DNA from: Diphasiastrum complanatum
Lineage: Eukaryota; Streptophyta; Lycopodiopsida; Lycopodiales; Lycopodiaceae
Length of the DNA: 64,000 nt
NCBI GenBank assembly: GCA_029204225.1
Contig: CM055113.1
Coordinates: 10,006,364 to 10,070,363 of the forward strand
Direction: 5' to 3'
The notes beneath the pieces were generated by a model, which did no database searches, had not been told where the DNA came from, and saw only the letters and a program-made list of their open reading frames with translations. The translations under genes were made by a program, and so were the position numbers. The first letter of the stretch is position 1, and every line of letters begins with the position of its first letter. Of the stretch, positions 1-12,599 are shown one piece after another.

Positions 1-1281
1 ATGCTTAGTGCATTTGAGCAAAAGTGAGAGAGATGGCAAAAGTGGGAATATTGTGAAATGGCATATACAAATTTTTGGTATTAATGATGTATTTTCACTT
101 TACCCGTGGAAAAAAAATCTAGAAAGTGTGTTGTGACAAATCGTTGTTGATCTTCGTGACAAAGGGAGGAGGGCGGGTTGCATACTGTGTGACCAATGAC
201 AAGAATCTTCGTTTCTTGGGCTCAGGCCCACTTTTGTCACCTTGCGACGGGGGGGGGGGGGGGGGGGTGGTTCCTAACAAATGCAAATGCAGCCTTTTTT
301 TTAATTTTGAGCAAAGCAAGCCCATAAATCAACGTGACCCTCCTTCCCTTTGGGCCAATGGGATGGGGCCCCCTTCCGACCAATGAAGCCACTTATGCCA
401 GTTGTCGGGCCCAGACTCCAGACATCGGGACAAAAGATAACGGAATATTCGATGTAGCCCGAATCTCTGGTAGGTCGAGGAGTTTGATACCGGCGTCAGG
501 CAAAGGAGAGGGAGAGAGAGGACAAGAAGGAAGTAGAAAAAAAGGCGGATGGATGGAGCTGGGATGGAGCTGGGTTGGATGGATGCATGTTTTTTGGTAT
601 TCAGAAGCTGCAGTATAGTGTGAGAAGCTTAGGCGGAGTTTAACTTTTGGTGGGGTTTTTGTTTCTGTTAATTTGGGCATTTGCTTTGATCTGCTGAGGG
701 AGCTCGGGAAGCTCCTTGTATCATCACTCTCTGCTCTTCCTCTCATGAGTGCTATAAGCTTTTTTGTTTTCCCTTCATCTCAAGCAGCGCTTGTCTTGGG
801 AAGCTGTTTCACCTAAATGGCATTCTTGTCTCATCTGCTTCTTCGCATGTCTCTAGCATTTCAGTAGCTGACGCGGGCTTTTTCTGAGAAAGGAACATTT
901 GTTGTTAAACTGATCGCTTTTCGAGTGCTTCAGCTGAAATAATAAACATTTTCTTTCTGTATTTTTTGTTGTCTCTTTTTCCAAGAGCACAGGTTTGTAC
1001 GCTTTATGCTCAATTCCCTTGCGTCCTATGTTATAGCCTCACTTCATTTAGCACAAAATCAAGTCTACTGTTCGCAGAAGTGACGAAATCTCTTGGTGGG
1101 CAGATGCTTTCTCTGCCAATTTCTGAAATTTACCAGCCACAGCACTTTTGCCTAGTAACCCAGGACAAATTTGGAGTGGCAAGTTTGAGGTGAAGTGACA
1201 GACAGCAAGCGATGAGGCTCTTTTGATGCCACTTAATTTTGGGACGAGCAGCTCCAGGCTGCTGGGATAATAGCAGTCGTT
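1..1281 (+). promoter_or_regulatory. Upstream region and probable 5' leader of the response-regulator gene
   Basis: No convincing coding sequence lies here; the short ORFs on both strands look like chance. A run of 19 G residues spans 249-267. The stretch around 500-540 is purine-rich and 640-960 is T-rich, as in many plant leaders. I could not fix a transcription start or a TATA box. Type-B response regulators often have an intron in the 5' UTR, so part of 600-1281 may be intronic; this is inference from the family. The first in-frame ATG of the downstream gene is at 1282. Confidence 0.45.
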
Positions 1282-4200
1282 ATGGTGATGGAATCTCCCA
1301 AGGAGCACTTTCCGGCGGGTTTAAAAGTACTGGTGGTCGACGACGATCCAACTTGTCTGTTTCACCTAGACGCGATGCTTCGTCGCTGCTCTTACAGTGG
1401 TAAATATAATATCCTGTTCACATTTGTTTTTGGAATGGCATACGAATTAATTTTTTTGGCATTTAGTTTTTGAATGGCTTTTTAACGAAGTGTAGATCTA
1501 GGTCCACAGTAGCTGTGAATAGAATCCTTCGAGAACATAACATTGCTGCTCTTGGTATATATGGTTACTGTCTGGACTAAAGCAGTATTTGCTATGTTAT
1601 TTTGTAGCATTAGCCTTAAGTTGCATGACAGTAGAGGATCGACAACAAAAGCTCTATACTATCACCCACTTCATTTACGATGTTCTGGATTGGCTTTGTT
1701 GGTTGTTAGGTTGCCATCCAAAGTTTCTTTGGTCGCAAGTTCGAGCCTCCCCTTGGAAACCAAGAAGCATTTACGATGTTCTGGGAAAGAGCAGCTACTT
1801 GCTTGTGCTTTGTAAAACCTGCTTCTATTTTTTGTTTGAAAGAAATACGTGAGAATGCTTTCATTAGAAGGGAGATAATACTACTAGTATCTCTGCACAT
1901 CATAATAGGTAAACTGAATAAGTGTTCATTCCCTTCTTCATTGAATACAAAGCAGGAAAGAGAGAAGCATAGAACGGCCTCTGTTAATATTCTCGTTGGT
2001 ACCTTTAAGTGAAAGTTTGCTTCAAGCTCTGGGGGTGGTTTTTCTAGGGAGAATGAATTGGTGGAAAATGGTGAGCATCTATGGGTGGTTAGCACAACTA
2101 GGGTTATCGTAGGTGGGTAACAGAATAGTACAGTACTGGGTATGGAAAGGACCGGAAGAAATGCCAATCGGCAGGATAGGAAGACAATTTAGTGGGCTTG
2201 GACTTGGAGCGACTTGGCAGTGAAGGCAAACTTGAGGAGAATCTTGAGGCTGAGACTCTTGTGCTTCAAAACAGGGTGCCACTTTGCTTGGGGTGATGTT
2301 ATTGGCTTGAATCCTTTGTGCTTGTTAGAGTTGCAGAGAAATTTTTTAGTTCTGTGCCTGCAAACATCGATGCTTGGTTATTTCTATTTAACATTTTGCG
2401 GATATACGCAATCTTAGACTTTTGCTGCGTGCTTCCTTCTGAGGGCTCCGTAACCAGTGGGTTCATGGGAGCATATAGTCACAGAAGACTTGCTGAGGAT
2501 GCCTACGTGAAGTAAAGATTTGCACACTTATGTCATAACATTTGGTTTGTCCTATGCGTGGAGCTGTCTGAGACTTTGTGGGTGGACTCCATAAGGTTGA
2601 AGATGCAGCCCCCTTTATTACGTTGGGTACCATCCTAGACATAGCATGATATATGTGTTTATGGTTTAATATCTGTATTAAGGACTTGAAGTAGGATTTG
2701 CACACCGACTTCCCAGAACCTTTTTGTTATAAGTTTCATGAGTATGGAAAGGTTAACCTTTAGATTCTTGAAATTTTATGGTTGAGCTTTTATTTGCACT
2801 TCTCAATTGAGTTGAAAATTGTTTCACTGAATTTTTTGCTTAAGTCACTTGTCTATTTTCAGTCAATGATACAACCAATTTCATGCCAAATATCCTTCAA
2901 AGGAATCTTGGTTGGGTTAGTTACGAAAATCTTCTATATTGTAACAATGACAAAGGAAACTTCAATTCCTAGTTGGAGATGCACTTGAGCATTAGATTGC
3001 CATCGTCTAGTAGATACTTCGAGAACTGAGGAATTGAAAGTCATAACCATTTAACATAACAAAAATTCTTGGGAGCTTTATTAAATAATGAGATCGGTTA
3101 CAAGTTACTTTTTTTTTGTCATATTATGAGTATTTGCATGGCACAATCAAATCTATGAGAAACTCAAGTATGCCATCGTTTAGGATATACTTGGAGAATT
3201 GAGAAACTGAAAGTTATAACCATTCAACATAATGAGAATTCTTGGGAGCTCTATTGAATACTGAGATCCGTTACAAGTTATTTTTTTTTTGTGTCATATT
3301 TTGAGTATTTACATAGCACAAGTAAATCTCTGAGAAACTCAAGAAGTGCTATGTATTCTACTTACAGCTTGCAATAAGTTTTATTACAGGGATTTTATAT
3401 TTTAAAAGGAGGTTAGAGTACATTTTCTTGTTTTGCCTTTGCTCCTCTTTGTTTGTTCAACTGATTAGTGGATTCTACTGCATTGTGCTAATTGAAGGCA
3501 TAAAAGTTAGTGCTAGCATTGCCAACTGCTGATACTTTTCGGGTTAAATGAATGGGAATCTGGATGATATGTTATTTTTTTGGAATGACTGTTACATGTT
3601 GTGATGCTCACTTTCAGAGTTGAGTGCTTCATTTTTCTGTAGGTATTTTGTTTCCATAGAGCTTGGCATGAAGAGTCTCCTGATGAAAATCACAATTGAA
3701 ATGTGAAACTTGTCACTATTTGATTTGGCTTGTTGCTTGATAGTGATATTTATGGTTGGTTGTACTATAGCAAGCAGCAAATCTGATACATGGAAATGGA
3801 TGTGGTCTGCAGTTACGACATGTGGTCGGGCTACGAAAGCACTTGAAATGCTAAGAGAAAACAAGAAGAGATTCGATTTGGTCATCAGCGATGTTTACAT
3901 GCCAGATATGGATGGTTTTAAGCTTCTTGAACTTGTTGGCTTGGAGATGGACCTTCCAGTAATTAGTAAGTTACAAAATATTTTTTGAAGTTTACCTGGA
4001 CAAGTTACCAAAAGTTATAGCTGTTTTTTCTTCAGAAAGTTTATGTAATGGTTGCTTTCCAAAGTTATGCCTTCAGTCAAATATCATTACAGAATGTGAC
4101 CAGTTCTTTTTCATAAGGGTCATCCAAGTGTGTTGGGGATTAGATTGTCCATTCTCCAAGAAGTAGAGCCATCAATGAAATGGTTACATGATGATGCAGT

Positions 4201-7169
4201 GATGTCAGCTGATGGAGAGACAAGCCTTGTGATGAAAGGTGTCACTCATGGTGCTTGTGATTATCTTCTGAAGCCGGTACGAATGGAGGAGCTCAGAAAT
4301 ATTTGGCAGCATGTTGTTAGGAAGAAGAGGATTGAAGCTAAGGATGTTGAGGACAGTGAGAGACAAAAACGAGAATTTGAGGATGGTGATCATGCATCAT
4401 CAAGCAACTCAAAGAAAAGAAAGGATGTAAAGACCGAGGAGGAGGATGATGATAATTATGTTGACGATCCTTTGACATTGAAAAAACCAAGGGTGGTATG
4501 GTCGGTGGAACTTCATCAACAATTTGTCCGTGCTGTTAACCAGCTGGGAATAGACAGTAAGTTTGGTGACGTCAGAGTTATTAACGTGTCTTTCATTCTG
4601 GAAGCTGAGTTGGAATTTAGTTCTACTGAAAGCTTCTATACATATAATCTCCACATCGCTTCGACAATTACCAACAAGACATAATAATGTACACCTATGT
4701 TCCAACTGGCATCGCCAATTGTTGGTTTATGGTCTGAAAGCTGCAGTTTTTCGTGCATTGCAGAGGCTGTTCCCAAACGTATTTTGGAGCTCATGAATGT
4801 TCAAGGTCTCACAAGAGAGAATGTTGCAAGCCATTTGCAGGTGAAATTAGCTTTGCCTTCTCTAGCTATGGCCTTTGCAAAGTTTTATTGACTGATCTTT
4901 TAGTGCCACTCACAAGGAAGTATCACTGTAATACAAAACATTAGAGATGGAAATGGCCAGCCATTGCATCACTGTTTGAGTACAGATATTTATCTACTGC
5001 GTACTTGTAATTTTTGGGTTCATAAAACTAATGGAAAGTAGTCCAATCACTCTAGTTTTGTTTCGATCATCTCTCTAAGCTTTTATATCATGCTCTGCAG
5101 AAGTTCCGACTATATTTGAAAAGGATCAGTGTTCAACCAAACAACAGCACGAGTTTGTCTATGGGCATTGCAGAGGAGTCTCCATTTGGTCCTATGAACA
5201 CAATAGACATTCTTGGGGATCTAAGATCTCTAGTTGCAACTGGTAGTATGTCACCACAGGCTTTTGCAACATCTCAGTCGAGTGCTTTAAGCAGATTAAG
5301 CTTGCCAAATGGCTTGGTATCAGGTGGCTATAATGCTTCTGTGTTGCGAGATTACGCAGCGGCGGTTCAATCTGGAAATTATAGTCGCCTGAACAAGCCA
5401 CTGACTAGCACAGGAAACTTTGTGCCCAACATAGCTGGTATGGAACTAGACCAGCTTTCTCATACACAGCTTTCTTCACCTAGGCATCTTGGTTCTCCTA
5501 TGGATAATAGCACTGGACTTTATCCATTACAACAGCAGCTTGTTACCACGTGTGGGCCTCCAGTTACTGGGACTTCAGGAACCTTAAGTTCAAGTCAAGC
5601 CAAAAGCATGATGCAATTCCTGCAGCAGCAGCAGCAACAACAACAACAGCAGAAACATAATTTTCATCAGCAACAAGACGTGGTTATTTCCAATCTGCCA
5701 GTTGCTGGGGGGCTGGCATCGGAGACAAATTTGGCTCAAATGAATACCATAAGTACTATGGGTATAGAAAATGGTGGTATGAGAAGTGAAGCTGGTCTCT
5801 CAACCTTGGTTGCTTGTGAGAACAAACTGTTTGTTGAACATAAAGATTCTCGTCTTTCAAATGCCGCTGACAGTAAGACAACCAATATGGAAGCCAAAAA
5901 TTTAAATTCATTTGCTGTCTCAAAAAGTTCTGAACAAGCTGGGAGCTCAGCAATCTCAACTTTCAAAGGCACTTCAGGATTACGATGTACTGCTATGAAG
6001 AACCTTTATCTTGGCCAGCATAACACGATCAATAACAGAAGTGGAGGAAGTCATGCAGACATGTTGGTTGGTTCCAACTGTGGCAGCCAAACCACAAAGT
6101 TAGGGCTGCAAAATCAAGGCTTGACTGTCTGGCAGGCTTCAGGGAAGCCCTTCAATCTAGATTTATGCTCACCTTTTTCTCAAGTTTCAATTGGAAAACA
6201 AAATACAAGTACACAACTGAGCAATGGTCGAGGACAAGCCCAAGCGTTTGTTAGTACAAGGGTGGATTTAACACAGAAGCTTCCTGACAGTGAGCTCATG
6301 AAGCATTTAACTGGAAGCCATGGTTACAATGAGAACTTTCTAGTGGATAATAACCTTCAAACAATGGAGGACCATTTCTTTGGATTGAAAGGCAGTGCAA
6401 GACTTGAAGCAGGTGTACCTTTGGTCCAAGGTTTATCATCAGAGGACCTTATGAGTCTTTTCCTAAAGGAGGTACATCGAACATCCTTTTGTTTTTTGGC
6501 TTATGGTGTTTGATAAATATGCTTGAACAAAATCTCGATGTCAGTGCTCATCTTTCAAGTAGAAAATGGATGATTTAAACTGCAAGGTTTGACGTCTCTT
6601 GTATCACTCGTGACCTTTTTAAAACATTTTTCTTCTTCACTGTCATAGTGCGTATAACTTTTAGATAATGGGGTGTAACTTTGTATAGTTTTCTCAGTAG
6701 GAAAAGCTAACATGGTTACTTGGGAGAAGTGCTCTTTTCAGAGTGGTCTCTTGGTCTGTACTAGCTTTACATCTTCACTTAAAGACTGTGGTGTCATGCT
6801 CTTAGACATGATGGTGACATCAGAAAAGGGCCTGGAGGACATATTAGGTGGGTGTTGTAGCTGGTCTTTTGTGTGTTGTAATCCTCGAAGATATCGTAAA
6901 AGTAGAGCTTGGGATGACTTTTGTGGTAGTTTGCTACCTTCAACTTAACTAAGCAAGTTCAGTAGCAAGTTTTGACTTTCAAGCCAAAGAAATTTCCATT
7001 TTGGTGTGATGTGGCTTATCAGATGTTCTGGCTCAGTTCAAGCTTGCTGTGCAAATCAAAATTCTCATAGCTATTTTGTTGACTGCAGCAACAGACAGGT
7101 GCATTTATGGAGGGTGACTTTGGAATAGATGCGCTTCATCAAGTAATCTCTTTGTCAAGTGAAAGCTGA
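1282..7169 (+). CDS. Type-B two-component response regulator (ARR1/ARR2/ARR10/ARR12-like), six exons
   Basis: Nuclear transcription factor of the cytokinin His-Asp phosphorelay. My exons are 1282-1399, 3813-3965, 4200-4556, 4764-4840, 5101-6471 and 7089-7169. All junctions are GT-AG, phases agree, and the total is 2157 nt, giving 718 residues. The receiver domain is residues 14-130, with acidic pair D20/D21, phospho-acceptor D66 (motif [11 protein letters not shown]) and conserved K115 (LLKPV). A basic/acidic linker (KKRK near 162-165) may hold a nuclear signal. The GARP/Myb-like DNA-binding domain is about 185-243 ([30 protein letters not shown]). The long C-terminal exon is Gln/Ser/Asn-rich with a polyQ run near residue 410, as expected for the activation region. 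Intron 1 is 2.4 kb. The start is the first ATG; a second ATG two codons on is also possible. The last 26 residues are the least certain part, since they rest on one small terminal exon. Phosphorylation by His-phosphotransfer proteins is known for the family. Confidence 0.93.
2998..3345 (+). repeat. Diverged tandem duplication in intron 1 of the response regulator
   Basis: Two copies of about 173-175 bp lie head to tail (2998-3170 and 3171-3345). Both begin TGCCATCGT and share blocks such as AAAGT(C/T)ATAACCATT, AATTCTTGGGAGCT and a T-run before GTCATATT. Both end in GAGAAACTCAAG. Scattered substitutions show the duplication is not recent. Confidence 0.85.
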
Positions 7170-9990
7170 GGAGGAGCTTGTATCTTAGGCATCTGTCTTT
7201 TTTGAGACAAAGAAGGCTTTGAGCTTTTTTGGCGTGAAGTGGGAAGATATTCCATAGATTTTACGCAAATGGCCGAGGACAAAGTTACGTACATGTTGAG
7301 ACATTATTCTATTTCAGATCAAAGATGTCTCTCCATATTGCAACAAAAACTCATTGAAATTCAGGTTTTGGGCACATGTATGATTTGAGCATATTTGTAT
7401 ATAGGTTCATGATATGTCAGATGAACTTATAGCTGCTGGAGCAATGTGAAAGACTTGTGCTGGAACAGTGTGGGAGACTTCCTAACAGCTTGAAGATTAT
7501 GCAATTCTATACCCGAGATGCAAACAGAAAGATCAGGCATAGTGGTTTTTTAGTTGCTACACTTCTGTTTTAAAGAGGTCATCACAAGTCATCAAGAGTC
7601 ATATGCAATTCCTCAAATTGCACTGTATTATAGTTCTAATTATTTTTATTTTAATCAGCTGAATTTCTGAGTAGGAAGCTAGTGATTATGGTTGCAAGTA
7701 GTGAGCACTGTATTACGATTTTCTAAATCCTATCCTTTTGTTCACACATGTTTCCATTATAAAGCAGACATGTGGACTTACCTTCTTGTTGTTGAGATGC
7801 TTGGAGAGCCGCCAGTGTCAACCATTTGGGTTATGAATGGGGCAGGTGGTTGGCCTATGTTTATGTTCAGATTTGCAGAGATCTGTCAATGATTTTGCAA
7901 TGAATGATGTACATTAATGGTGGATATCAGCTGGGCTTGAACAAATTGCATTTTTCAGTGATGCGGGTTGCTCTTTGGCCTATGGAGTAGGTTTATGCAA
8001 AACAATGACCAAACCTTGGTGAATTTGAGCTTATGCTGATATAGAAGCTGAGCCTTTAGGTATGCTTGATTTGTAAGGCAAGTTCTGGGGCGTTTCTTCC
8101 TTGACTAGCACACTGCAACAGGTATAATGCGTTGCTTGGTTTAAGGAGAGTTCTTTCAGAAGGATAGTTTTCAGTCAGCACTTGCTCTACCTACCCAAGA
8201 GCATCTGGAGTCAAAAGCTAGATGGTCTCTTATTATGCTTGGGTTACTGACAAGACCATTAGATGACTCTGTTTTTGTGCTATTGGTTTGATATGGATCT
8301 GATGGCAGTGTGCACATTTTGTGCTAAGGATGACCTGAGGACACAGCATAAATAAGCTCTTAGTTCGTAAATCTGAATTGGAATGTACTCTAAGATATTT
8401 TTGTTGGAGCTAGCATTCACCAGGCAGGGCTTTTATATGCTAACAATAGAGAGCCTGATGTGAAATGAATAAAACAAAAACTCTAGAAATCATAACATTG
8501 ACATGTTTTCCCTTTCGAATATAAGACAGCCATCAATGCGCCAACAAATTTTGAAATGAAACAAAAAATAATTGTGACTGGAAATAGAGTAAGGAAATGG
8601 GAAGTGAGTGGCTGTGGCTCAGGTAGTGTTTAGATGGATGGATTCTAATATTGTAAACATAGATTAATGTAAGTGGATGAAAAAGAGGACATGGGTTCTG
8701 GAAGTTGAGTCTTTAAATGAGATGAGATTCAGGGGTAAGCCACCCCTTAGCTCACTGTTTACTCTGGGGTAGAGTGGTTTCAGGATTGATTACATGGGGT
8801 TGTGAAGTATTGGCTACACAATGCTATTTAGTGGCCACAATGATCAGTACCTAGATCATAGGTGCATGGCTCGTAGACATCTGCTAAGGAAACCATGCAC
8901 ATGCAATGTCAATTTGTGTATAGTTAGCTGTACAACAGAGAAGTGAAAAGTAAGCTACTTCTAGGAGGTAACAGCTTGACAGAGAAGTGTGCATGGTTTT
9001 CCAAGAGGGAGTTTAAGTAACCAGAAATAGTTATAAGAATGTGGTTCTTTGGGTCAGAGCATTAACACCTAGAAAGTCTCAAACATGACTTTTCATGTGT
9101 TATTAGATTTTTCTATGCAATACCAATCATGAGCTTGTCATTCTTTGAGTAGGGTACCTGATTTTAAGTTGAGGCAAGCAGTGTTGAAATGTGACCTTCA
9201 GAGTCACTATGCAATTTTGAGGTAGGAAACTTGATGCCCTTCATTTGTTGTTTAGTCCTGAAATCTGCCAGGCCAAAATAATCTCAAAATTTCCAAAATA
9301 GAGGCATTGAAGTATGAAGGTGATCTGCATACACCTGACAATTCAATATGAAGTGTGATTAGCTTGACTTTATATTATGCGACATTCTTATAATGTAGAC
9401 AGACTACTATGAGAAGTTTAATAATCTAGACTAGTATCAGTACTTTTATGGTGTAGACCACAGAACCTAGAACTTTTAGAATTAGTACCTCCATATTGAG
9501 ATTTCAAAATAATATCTTTGACAAATTTTCATTAGAGCTATTAGAATTAGAATCTCTATATTGCAACCCAGAAAATTTTTATGACAGCGCGCTGTTGTTC
9601 ACATTATTTTCTTGCCTTTTAGATGAGATTGGAAGGGGCTTTCATGTGCAAATAGCCCATTGAATTTAACCCTTCAGGTGAAGGCTTCTTTAATCTTGTA
9701 ATGGCTTGTGAACATATGCCTCACACTATTATATCTGCAGTAGGGTGAGAAAAGGGAGACATAAAATTGTCTGTTGTAGGTAGATGTGGAGATGTGGATG
9801 TGTTTTGAAGTTGACTCAAGTGCTTTGAGAATGTTGCAAACTTCACAAATCTTAGAGCCAAGTCTAGGCGAATCTGTTTAAGTTAGGGATATATATTTGG
9901 TATAACAGAGTCCATGATTTGTTGACAAAGCCAATCACTCAATTGTTGTAGTTGAATTAGTTAAATAGCTTAGGGAAATAAAAAAGATGA
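7170..9990. other. 3' flank of the response regulator, no gene seen
   Basis: The first few hundred bases should hold the 3' UTR, but I could not place a poly(A) site. Beyond that the DNA is AT-rich, with stops in every frame and no transposon motif I recognise. The ORF at 7692-7892 shows no domain. Confidence 0.5.
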
Positions 9991-10004
9991 TATGTCCAAT
10001 AATG

Positions 10005-10515
10005 TCAACAAAAGTTATTATCTATATTGTAAGTAGGCAGAGTAATTAGGCATTTATCACTTGGAGAAAGAGTGGTGGCAATTTTAGGGCCTATAAACAA
10101 AGCCCTATTTTGAGCAGGATCAAAATATGTACAATCATTTTCACTAACTCTTGTATCAACAAAAAAAGATTCAAATTCTATAGGCTTGGATTTGTCAGCT
10201 TTTGTACTACTTGAAAAAGCAGCTTCAAATAAAGAAGGGGAGGCAATATCAGAATCCTCTGAAATATTTAACAAGAGATAAAAAAAACAAAGGCAGATTG
10301 AAACTCCAAAAAATAACACTTTTTATTGTGTATTTGGTAGGTATTTACAGACTTGAAATTATCATGCAACTTGGTGAATATTCTATCAAGCTTGGATTTA
10401 TATTTGTTCATGTCGAGGTTTACCAAGTCTTGATAATGAATCATGTCTTTATTCTGAGATCCGGACAAGGGGATACTGAGCAGAGGCTTAAATTTGAGAT
10501 AAATCTCAAAAAATG
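10005..10515 (-). pseudogene. Possible minus-strand coding remnant, two exon-like blocks, unknown family
   Basis: Reading right to left, a pyrimidine-rich tract ending ATATAG (about 10540-10515) precedes an open block with motifs such as FKPLLSIPLSGSQNKD and YKSKLDRIFTKLHDNF. A GTAAAT donor follows near 10350. A second open block to the stop at 10005 carries PSLFEAAFSSSTKAD and IGPKIATTLSPSDKC. Phases can be made to agree if the acceptor is the second AG of CAGAG. Residue content looks protein-like, but I recognise no family. It could be a host gene fragment, a captured exon or a decayed element. Low confidence in the exact joins. Confidence 0.3.
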
Positions 10516-11754
10516 TTTCTACACCAAGACCCTATATGATAAAAGATAGAACAAAAAAAAATGTCTTGAAATAGTCTATATATTCGGTAATACCAAATTC
10601 ATGCAAAAAAGACAGGAGACTAGAATTGAAATTAGAAATTGCTATCAAAATAATTTGACAGAAGAAGAGAATCCAGATATCGATTTCAAGCGCATAATAG
10701 GATGCACAGGCGACTTGAACGTTGCTTCGCGCTCATAATCAATGTCAGGTGATCGGATATTGGTTTTGAGCATGGATGTGCATGCAAAAGAAATAGAAAA
10801 ACACGATGCGTGTGTTAAATTTCACACGTGCGAGACACCCCAAAAGTGTGATTGATCTCCTAAGTATGGGTGATTGCACAAAGTTCAAGCATAGATTGAA
10901 TTCCAATATCTAAGGCAGAAGCACATTGGAACAAGCATTTATCATTCATCAAAGTATATACACAGGTGTGGAGACTTGTGGATGAAAAAACTAAGTATAA
11001 AAAAGCCTTGCTCTCGGGGTAGAGAGAAAAATCTAGTACAAGCTCTCGAGTAGAGAGAGAAAGTAAAAAAAGCTCAAAGTGTAGAAATTCTCAGTAACTT
11101 AAAAAAACATTCATAGAATTGATCTAAGACTCATCATATAAGTAGCAACTCGAGGTGGAAGGGAGAGATGTGATTGGATCCCTTCTTTTTCCTCCTAATT
11201 TGATTGGCTTAGTGAGATATTGACCCTCAAACTTGATTGGACCAATTTCATGGATCTTTTGCTTGTGATTGGCCACATGATCTCAATACAACACAACACA
11301 TAGAAAGGTGTCACTAGCCCTCTACCATCATGCCGTGTGTTTTCAAGTGCCTACTTACTCTTGGATTTCAAATTGGCCTAATCAGCTTGTAGCATGTGTA
11401 CTTGCTCGAGTTACCTCTAATGTGTACTAACATGTGGATTGACATAAGAAAGTCAACATACCCCCTAACTCAACATAGATGACTTTTGTAATTTTTCACA
11501 GCACGCTCGAAAGCAATACTCGAGCAATATCGGTTTCAAGCGCAAAAGTAGGCAGCACGATTATCCAAAACGAAGAGTGCGCTTGAAAACGATATCAAAC
11601 ACAAAAATCCCAAAATTTTGGTGAAAATGTGCACCAGAAAGCATCCATTTAAAAAAAAAAAATTCACACGTGGAATCCGATCGCTAAACACATGGCATCT
11701 GATGATTGTTTGTCACCGATTGGTCGTACAATCAATGATTAGATGCGATCGTTC

Positions 11755-11813
11755 ACACGTGTGGAATGATGCGTGTCGATTTTTTATTAGTCCACATGTC
11801 ATTCCACACGTGT
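11755..11813. repeat. 15-bp perfect inverted repeat with 29-base loop
   Basis: ACACGTGTGGAATGA at 11755-11769 is answered by its exact reverse complement at 11799-11813. Related CACACGTG words occur at about 10823 and 11664. CACGTG is the G-box core, so the cluster could also bind bHLH/bZIP factors; that is inference. Confidence 0.6.
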
Positions 11814-12159
11814 CGATAATCCTTACACCATAATGACATTTACGGACGAACACGGTGACCTGTAAAATTATGCCATACGTCAACAACCGACTTTCACCCC
11901 TGCAATTTTGTTTTATAAATACTTCGCGTGAAGAACTTAGAAAAAGTTACTTAATAGAAATTTCAATTTTATAGGATTTGAAGCATACATAAATGTGTAC
12001 ATATTACCATCAAAAAATGGATACAATCTTACATGTACACAACCCATTTTTTGGACTTTTATTGATAAGAATATGGATTCTTACAATCAAGTTGTGTCCT
12101 TAGAACAATACTATATCGTAATTTCTTAAACTGACAAGAAACAAGGATCTTGTTTCAAT

Positions 12160-12596
12160 TCAATAATGATGATGGACATGCAGTTTTTTGGTAATAAATC
12201 TCAGTGTTCTTCCATTAGATAGTTTTGCCAATATCTCTGCATTTGATCTCGAGCTCATGTCTTTTATGTGCCTGCAAAAATGTAACACAAAGTATATTAC
12301 ATTTAGTATAGCTGTTACATGAGCAATTTCCATAAAAAAAAACTATCCAGGAAGAATAAAATGTTCACAGTTACTTTAGGGTTTGTACGAGTTTACCATT
12401 GGAAATGAATTTGAAATATGAGGGTACATCATATTGTAGGAGCAATTGTTCCCGCCTGATGTAATTCAAGCTCCAATCTTCTTTGACCTCAATACAAGTC
12501 AAAAGTGCATCATTGTATATTATGTCAATATTCTTTCGTTCAGAGTGTTCACTGTCTTCAAGGTCTCGATCGAGTGGCACCCATTGACTTTTAATC
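12160..12596 (-). CDS. 3' end of an unidentified spliced gene (two exons), probably partial
   Basis: Exon 12375-12596 reads SQWVPLDRDLEDSEHSERK, then ALLTCIEVKEDW and LLQYDVPSYFKFISNGK. A GTAACT donor leads to a TTTTTGCAG acceptor, and exon 12160-12271 continues IKDMSSRSNAEILAKL, ending HVHHHY and a stop. The split AAG codon rejoins correctly across the junction, which strongly favours a once real spliced gene. About 110 residues are visible. I found no clear upstream exon: an in-frame stop sits just before the left-hand codons and the acceptor near 12597 is weak. I do not recognise the family. It may be the end of a host gene, or exons carried here by a transposon. Confidence 0.5.
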
Positions 12597-12599
12597 CTT

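Noticed and set aside
119-746. Overlapping ORFs on both strands near the left end
   Set aside because: They run through a poly-G tract and purine-rich DNA, encode low-complexity text and show no domain or conserved start.
3710-3988. ORF overlapping exon 2 of the response regulator with its own start
   Set aside because: Its first part is the end of intron 1; the exon starts after the CTGCAG acceptor at 3812, where the receiver text begins.
4130-4684. 184-residue ORF as a separate gene
   Set aside because: It is exon 3 read with retained introns 2 and 3 on either side; splicing gives the continuous receiver/GARP protein.
7692-7892. 66-residue ORF downstream of the response regulator
   Set aside because: No domain, no splice context and length within chance expectation.
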